A DNA stretch of 6,564 nt from an uncultured Verrucomicrobiota bacterium (GTDB lineage Bacteria > Verrucomicrobiota > Kiritimatiellia > CAIVKH01). A program made the translations under genes and the position numbers. Below the pieces are notes generated by a model. That model was not told the DNA's origin and did no database searches. It saw nothing but the letters and a program-made list of their open reading frames with translations. Shown here piece after piece: positions 1 to 4,710 of this stretch (positions are counted from its first letter, which is position 1; each line of letters opens with the position of its first letter). Location: NCBI GenBank assembly GCA_937894535.1, contig CALBHI010000234.1, positions 1-6,564 on the forward strand, written 5' to 3'.

Positions 1-363
1 CCCCCCGCCCGACCCGTCGCCACCTGGCGCGACATGCTCACCGCGGTGCTCCACCCCAACCTCAAGGTCACCGCCGAGTGGAACCCTGAACGCACCCGCC
101 TCACCCTCAAGGTGCCCACCAAAAAACCCGACTACCTGATCCCTCCCCTCACCCTGATCATCCGCCCTCCCGCCTACCGGTCCTTCATCCTCGACCCGGT
201 CGCCGCCGACCTATGGACCTGGTGCAACGGCAAAAACAGTGTGGAACAGGTTATCGAATTATTTGCCCGCAAACACAATTTGACGTTCCATGAAAGCCGT
301 GTTTCTGTTACCACTTACCTCAAAGAACTGGTGAAGCGCGGTGTGTTCGCCGTGGCTATCTAG
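1..363 (+). CDS. PqqD-like family protein, probably 5'-partial
   Basis: The frame is open from base 1 to the TAG at 361-363. The first in-frame ATG is at 34, but it has no Shine-Dalgarno sequence, and the 11 upstream codons (ending TWRD) read as protein-like, so the true start probably lies before the window. Counting from the ATG, residues 40-109 match the PqqD pattern: a beta-rich segment, then FILDPVAADLW (51-61), a Cys-Asn-Gly turn (64-66), a helix SVEQVIELF (69-77), and a C-terminal helix ending in TYLKELVKRGVF. PqqD proteins are small winged-helix peptide chaperones that present a peptide to a radical SAM enzyme. Many free-standing relatives have no known role, and no radical SAM gene or precursor peptide is visible here. 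It is separated from the next gene by 59 bases and a hairpin, so it may belong to an upstream unit. The family call is fairly sure; the function is not known. Confidence 0.72.
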   Translation, partial: PPARPVATWRDMLTAVLHPNLKVTAEWNPERTRLTLKVPTKKPDYLIPPLTLIIRPPAYRSFILDPVAADLWTWCNGKNSVEQVIELFARKHNLTFHESRVSVTTYLKELVKRGVFAVAI

Positions 364-376
364 TTGCGGGACAACA

Positions 377-411
377 GGACCGGTTGGGTGCGGTCCGTAA
401 CTTTTGATTTT
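377..411 (+). terminator. Candidate hairpin plus T-rich tail in the intergenic gap
   Basis: GGACCG (377-382) and CGGTCC (391-396) form a perfect 6-bp, GC-rich stem with an 8-base loop. It is followed by GTAAC and then a T-rich stretch, TTTTGATTTTT (402-412). This resembles a rho-independent terminator for the PqqD-like gene, but the T tract starts five bases after the stem and is interrupted by GA, so it would be weak. It could instead be a leader structure for the downstream operon. I found no convincing -35/-10 pair in this gap. Confidence 0.3.
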
Positions 412-412
412 T

Positions 413-416
413 GGAG
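413..416 (+). promoter_or_regulatory. Ribosome binding site deciding a TTG start
   Basis: GGAG lies six bases before TTG 423. The same frame could be opened from a TTG at 411, but that codon overlaps this GGAG and has only T-rich DNA before it. The TTG at 423 is therefore the better start. A later in-frame ATG at 441 has no clear ribosome site and would remove the charged N-terminal residues before the first membrane segment. Confidence 0.5.
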
Positions 417-422
417 ACTTGC

Positions 423-2474
423 TTGACGTTGCGATCAGTCATGCTCGGGCTGGTGGGTGTCGTATTTGTCTGCTGTTACACCTACTTTAACGACTGGATC
501 ATGCGCCAGACCATGTTTGTGGGCAATTTCATGCCCATCTCGGTCTACGGGTTCCTCGTGCTCTTCCTCGCCTTCCTGTACCCGCTGCTGGCCCGCATTC
601 ACCGCTCCCTGGCCCTCCGTCCCGGCGAACTGGCGGTAATCCTCGGCATGGTCCTGGCGGCCTGCGCCATTCCCGGCTCGAACCTGCTCCGCCTCTTCAC
701 GCCCTCGCTGGTTATGCCCCACCGGTTCGAAAAAACCGAACCCGGCTGGCAAAAACAGGGCGTCATGGAAATGGTGCCGGATGGCATGTTGGCCGATATC
801 GAAGGCGACGAGGAGCGGGTACTCAGCGGATTCACCCGCGGTTTGGGCGAAGGCGACCAGGGCATCTCCTGGTCGGACGTCCCGTGGGAAGCCTGGTCCG
901 GCCCGATGATCTTCTGGATCCCGATCATCCTCAGCCTATGGTTGGCCATGGTCGGCCTGTCCACCGTGGTCCACCGACAATGGGCCGACCACGAACACCT
1001 GCCCTACCCGATCGTCACCTTCACCAAATCCTTGTTTCCCAGCGAGAACGGTGAACGTAGTCCCATCTTCCAGAACCGCATCTTCTGGCTCGGCCTCGGC
1101 GCGGTGTTCCTGATCCACAGCTACAACTACCTGAACACCTGGTTCCCCGATTACACCCTCGGCAAAATCCCGCTGGGCGTGGATTACAGTTCGCTGGCCG
1201 TGTTGTCCGACACCTTTACCAAGGGCGGTGGCGAAGGATTCCTCAGCGGCTTTTTCACCCTCTATTTTACCGTGATCGCCGTGGCCTACTTCCTCCCGAA
1301 GGACGTTTCCCTGTCGCTCGGCATCGGCCCGTTCCTGTGGATCTTCGTCGCCGGATCGCTCGCGACCTACGGCATCGGCACCACCGGCTGGCAGGGCGGC
1401 TGGCCGTTTGGCCTGACCCGCGAAAGCATGATGATCATGGGCGCGTATTTCGCCATGCTGGTCGTGCTGATCTACACCGGTCGCCACTACTACGTAACCG
1501 TTTTCAAACGCGCCTTCGGGGTCGGCGGCAAGGACGTGATCGAAGGTTCGGCGGTCTGGGGTGCCCGCGTGTTCCTCGCCGCGATGGTCCTGTTCGTGGC
1601 CTACACCGCCATCGTTGCCCAACTCGACTGGCCGATCGCCCTGCTCTTCGCCCTCGGCTGTGTCGCCGTGTACCTCGTCATGAGCCGCCTGCTCGCCGAG
1701 ACCGGCCTGTTCTTCATCGTGACCACCGGCACCCCCGCCACCATCCTCTGGGCCATCTTCGGCGCCCACGCCCTCGGCCCGCAGATCATGCTGATCCTGT
1801 TCATGTTCTGCATCGTGTTGTTCTACGACACCCGCGAAGCGCTGATGCCCTATGTGATCAACGCGCTGAAGCTGGCCGACGACTGCCAGCAAAAGATCGG
1901 CCGCACCGCCGGGGCCATCGCCCTCGCCCTGATCGTCGGCCTCGCCGTCGGCATCCCGGTGACCCTGTTCTTCCAGTACGAACGCGGCGTGGACGTCTCC
2001 TCGTGGCAGATCAACCAGACCAAGGTGCCGTTCAACGACGTGATCACCATCATGCAGCGCCTCGATGCCCAGGGCCAACTCGAAGACGCCGGCGCGGCAA
2101 CCGGCCTCGCCCGCTTCCTGAATGCCTCCCCCAACGGACAGGCGATCGCCACCTTCCTGATCTCCGCCGCCCTCGTGCTCGTGTTCTCCGGCCTCCGCCT
2201 CCGCTTCGCCAACTGGCCGCTCCACCCCGTGATGTTCCTCGTCTGGTCCACCTATGCCGGCAACGCCTTCGCCCAGTCGTTCCTGATCGGCTGGCTGATC
2301 AAGGTCGGCGTGACCAAATACGGCGGCGCGAAGATCTACCAGCAGTTCAAGCCGCTGATGTTCGGCCTGATCGCCGGCGAAATGCTCGGCGGCCTCGTGC
2401 CGATGTTGGTCAGCCTGATCTACTACCTCATGACCGGCGACCCGCCGAAACCATTCGTGGTGATGCCGACATGA
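423..2474 (+). CDS. DUF6785/DUF6784-type polytopic membrane protein (OPT-like)
   Basis: From TTG 423 the protein has 683 residues and about 13-16 hydrophobic segments, for example near 6-26, 38-58, 68-84, 162-182, 219-236, 272-292, 297-317, 337-357, 381-398, 402-420, 451-468, 494-516, 574-590 and 643-668. Features I recognise from the DUF6785/DUF6784 proteins of planctomycetes and relatives are: a short N-terminal cytosolic stretch, RPGEL before the third segment, a Trp-rich VPWEAWSGPMIFW (153-165), LPYPI (193-197), LLAETGLFF (423-431), WPLHPV near 598, and WLIKVGVTKYGG (624-635) followed by Pro-Leu-Met-Phe-Gly-Leu-Ile. The family resembles oligopeptide (OPT) transporters, but its substrate is unknown. 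Soluble loops lie at about 98-160 and 520-570. Its TGA overlaps the ATG of the permease gene (ATGA), so the two are coupled. Family confidence is fair; a transport role is inferred. Confidence 0.75.
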   Translation: MTLRSVMLGLVGVVFVCCYTYFNDWIMRQTMFVGNFMPISVYGFLVLFLAFLYPLLARIHRSLALRPGELAVILGMVLAACAIPGSNLLRLFTPSLVMPHRFEKTEPGWQKQGVMEMVPDGMLADIEGDEERVLSGFTRGLGEGDQGISWSDVPWEAWSGPMIFWIPIILSLWLAMVGLSTVVHRQWADHEHLPYPIVTFTKSLFPSENGERSPIFQNRIFWLGLGAVFLIHSYNYLNTWFPDYTLGKIPLGVDYSSLAVLSDTFTKGGGEGFLSGFFTLYFTVIAVAYFLPKDVSLSLGIGPFLWIFVAGSLATYGIGTTGWQGGWPFGLTRESMMIMGAYFAMLVVLIYTGRHYYVTVFKRAFGVGGKDVIEGSAVWGARVFLAAMVLFVAYTAIVAQLDWPIALLFALGCVAVYLVMSRLLAETGLFFIVTTGTPATILWAIFGAHALGPQIMLILFMFCIVLFYDTREALMPYVINALKLADDCQQKIGRTAGAIALALIVGLAVGIPVTLFFQYERGVDVSSWQINQTKVPFNDVITIMQRLDAQGQLEDAGAATGLARFLNASPNGQAIATFLISAALVLVFSGLRLRFANWPLHPVMFLVWSTYAGNAFAQSFLIGWLIKVGVTKYGGAKIYQQFKPLMFGLIAGEMLGGLVPMLVSLIYYLMTGDPPKPFVVMPT

Positions 2475-3940
2475 AGACGATCGATGTCCAGCCCCAGCCC
2501 CTGCTCGGGTTCGCCCGGACCCTGCGCATCGCCTTGTCCGGCGTGAAGTATCGCCTGTTCCGCGCCCTCGTGACCGTGGCCGTGATCAGCGTGGCCATGG
2601 CGTTCCTGATGAACATCCTCGCCGAAAGCCTGATCAAGATGACCGTGGCTGCCACCGCGAAGGACCAGATCGCCGAAATGCGGCTGGTCGACCGCTGGAT
2701 CGCCCGGCTGTCCATCCCGCCCACCACCGCCGAGATCATCGCCTCCGCCGCCCGCGCCGGCGAACCGGCCGAGATCGAAAACCTGCGCACCCTCGGCCGG
2801 CTCGATGATGCCGAACTCACCCGGCTGCGTGAACTCGCCTCCGCCGCCGACACCTACCTCACCTTCTTCAGCGAGTTGAATTACGGCCGCCGCCGCGTTC
2901 TGGTCGGCAGTGCCGAATCGACCGCGATCTTCGACCGCCTGCAGGATGCAACCGCCCGCGAAACCTTCTTCAGCCGCCTGGCCGAGATGAAGACCGTGCG
3001 TTTTGTCACCGAGACCGAGGCCTTCGACACCTTGCTCAACGAATGGCCCGTCCTGCGCGCCTACACCGAACGCATCCGCGAAGGCCAGGCGACCGCCATC
3101 CGCACCGTTCAGGACAACCTGAACGGCCGCACCCTGATGCAATCGCTCCGCGCCGCCGAAGGCCCGTTTGGCCAGGTCATCCGCGATGCGGGCTTCAACC
3201 TCTCCCCCGCCGAAGCTGAACATCTGTCGGCCAAAGTCGGTGCCGTTGCCGACACCGCCCTGATTGAAACGGCCATGAACCAGGCCGACATCCGCCAGGC
3301 CATCGCCGCCCGTCTCGACATCCTGCCTGGCGACGTCACCCCCTCCCGCCTGTGGTCGCTGCTCTCCGATCGCGACAACGCCGCATGGTACATCGGCGTG
3401 ATGAACGAACAGGGGTTTGCCGCCTCCGGTTGGCAGCCCGACGATGTCATCGCCCTCGCCGACAGCCGCGCCCGCGCCCAACTGCTCAAGCAGGCCGAGC
3501 GCGCCACCATGGAAACCGGTGGCGGCCTGATGGGCATCGGCCAGCGCATGACCTGGCTCGCCTTCGTCTCGATGCTGGTCTGCGCCGTCGGCATCGCCAA
3601 TGCCATGCTGATGTCGGTGACCGAACGGTTCCGCGAGATCGCCACCCTGAAATGCCTTGGCGCCCTCGACGGCTTCATCATGACCGTGTTCCTGATCGAG
3701 GCCTCGATCCTCGGCCTCGTCGGCGGCATCGCCGGCACCCTGATGGGCCTGGTCATCGCCCTGCTCCGCATGCTCGGCCTGTTCAAGAGCCTGCTCCTCG
3801 AATCGATCCCGCTCGGCGCCCTCGTCACGGCCAGCCTTCTCTCCATCGTCATCGGCGTCCTGCTCGCCGCCGTCTCCGCCGTCTACCCGTCCCTCCGTGC
3901 CGCCCGACTCGCACCCATGGAGGCTATGCGCATCGAATGA
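2471..3940 (+). CDS. FtsX/MacB-type ABC transporter permease
   Basis: This 489-residue protein starts at the ATG that overlaps the previous stop by four bases. The open frame extends much further upstream, but that part is a shadow of the preceding gene. The topology is that of the FtsX/MacB/LolC class: one N-terminal membrane helix (about 32-52), a large extracytoplasmic domain (about 55-355), then three helices (about 359-382, 404-432 and 447-472). SVTERFREIATLKCLGA (382-398) is the cytoplasmic coupling-helix region that contacts the ATPase. The tail YPSLRAARLAPMEAMR (472-487) is the usual family ending. Such permeases do not move substrate through a classical channel. They transmit ATP-driven movement to the periplasm, for lipoprotein extraction, efflux or control of cell-wall hydrolases. 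The extracytoplasmic domain is rich in Ala, Glu, Arg and Leu, looks mainly helical, and does not resemble the usual mixed MacB core. The ATPase partner follows directly. The class is sure; the substrate is unknown. Confidence 0.88.
   Translation: MKTIDVQPQPLLGFARTLRIALSGVKYRLFRALVTVAVISVAMAFLMNILAESLIKMTVAATAKDQIAEMRLVDRWIARLSIPPTTAEIIASAARAGEPAEIENLRTLGRLDDAELTRLRELASAADTYLTFFSELNYGRRRVLVGSAESTAIFDRLQDATARETFFSRLAEMKTVRFVTETEAFDTLLNEWPVLRAYTERIREGQATAIRTVQDNLNGRTLMQSLRAAEGPFGQVIRDAGFNLSPAEAEHLSAKVGAVADTALIETAMNQADIRQAIAARLDILPGDVTPSRLWSLLSDRDNAAWYIGVMNEQGFAASGWQPDDVIALADSRARAQLLKQAERATMETGGGLMGIGQRMTWLAFVSMLVCAVGIANAMLMSVTERFREIATLKCLGALDGFIMTVFLIEASILGLVGGIAGTLMGLVIALLRMLGLFKSLLLESIPLGALVTASLLSIVIGVLLAAVSAVYPSLRAARLAPMEAMRIE
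3919..3923 (+). promoter_or_regulatory. Possible ribosome binding site for the ABC ATPase
   Basis: GGAGG lies inside the end of the permease gene, 13 bases before the ATG at 3937. That spacing is longer than ideal. An ATG at 3926 is closer but out of frame with the ATPase. Re-initiation at the ATGA overlap probably contributes to translation of the downstream gene. Confidence 0.35.
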
Positions 3941-4710
3941 TCACGACGCCCGAACATACTTCTCCAGCGGCGGTGGCCGAAGCCAGCGAACGGCGCGTCA
4001 TCATCCGCTCCGTCGGCATGAAGAAGATCTACCAGCGCGGAGCGGAAACCACCCACGCATTGCGCGGCGTGGATGTGGAGATCTATACCGGCGAGTTCAT
4101 TTCGGTGATGGGTCCGTCCGGTTCCGGCAAAAGCACCTTCTTTAACATGATCGGCGCGCTCGACAGCCCGTCCGAGGGCCGCGTGTTCATCGACGAAGTG
4201 GACGTGGCCCAGTTGACCGCCGAGGAACTCGCCTTCCTGCGCTGCCGCAAGATCGGCTACATTTTCCAGTCGTACAACCTGATCCAGTACATGACCGCGC
4301 TGGAAAACGTGACCACCCCGATGGCCTTCGGCGGCGTTACTCCCGACGAATCCCGCAAACGCGGGATGGAATTGCTTGACCTCGTCGGCCTGAAGACCCG
4401 CTGGTTCCACCGCCCCATCGAGATGTCCGGCGGCCAGCAGCAACGTGTGGCCATCGCCCGCGCCCTCGCCAACAACCCGAGCATCCTGCTCTGCGACGAA
4501 CCGACCGCGAACCTCGACCACAAGACCGGCGACGAAATCCTGACCATCCTCCAGAAACTGAACCAGGAACGCGGCGTGACCATCATCTGCGCCACCCACG
4601 ACCACCGCATGATGAACATGTGCGACCGCCTGATGTGGATCCGCGACGGCGCCATCGAACGCATCGCCCGGCGCGATGAAGTGGAAGTGCAACTGGCGAG
4701 CATCGAGTAA
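3937..4710 (+). CDS. ABC transporter ATP-binding protein, LolD/MacB class
   Basis: This 257-residue protein is a complete nucleotide-binding subunit with every hallmark: Walker A GPSGSGKST (59-67), Q-loop Gln111 in YIFQSYNLI, signature MSGGQQQR (163-170), Walker B ILLCDE (183-188), D-loop ANLD (191-194) and switch His221 in CATHD. SYNLI after the Q-loop and the DEPTANLD block are typical of the LolD/MacB/FtsE branch that partners FtsX-type permeases, which fits the gene just upstream. It should sit on the cytoplasmic face as a dimer and hydrolyse ATP to drive the permease. The N-terminus has about 20 extra residues before the first beta strand. The start ATG overlaps the permease TGA (ATGA), and the stop TAA shares a base with the next ATG (TAATG). 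All catalytic residues are intact, so the pump is probably active. The cargo cannot be read from this subunit. Confidence 0.96.
   Translation: MITTPEHTSPAAVAEASERRVIIRSVGMKKIYQRGAETTHALRGVDVEIYTGEFISVMGPSGSGKSTFFNMIGALDSPSEGRVFIDEVDVAQLTAEELAFLRCRKIGYIFQSYNLIQYMTALENVTTPMAFGGVTPDESRKRGMELLDLVGLKTRWFHRPIEMSGGQQQRVAIARALANNPSILLCDEPTANLDHKTGDEILTILQKLNQERGVTIICATHDHRMMNMCDRLMWIRDGAIERIARRDEVEVQLASIE

Noticed and set aside
280..308. TTGACG as a promoter -35 element
   Set aside because: At 17-base spacing the -10 position reads TTCTGT, which lacks the key TATAAT positions, and it lies inside the PqqD-like coding region.
936..2225. Minus-strand open frame of 429 codons
   Set aside because: It is antisense to the membrane protein gene and its product is an improbable Gly/Glu/His/Asp-rich sequence without domain features.
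1337..2470. Upstream extension of the permease frame into the membrane protein gene
   Set aside because: The translation is Arg/Pro/His-rich, typical of an out-of-frame read of GC-rich DNA. Family-like sequence begins only at ATG 2471, at the ATGA junction.
3352..3936. Upstream extension of the ATPase frame
   Set aside because: The translation is Arg/Pro/His-rich shadow of the permease gene. The ATPase fold needs only the part from ATG 3937.
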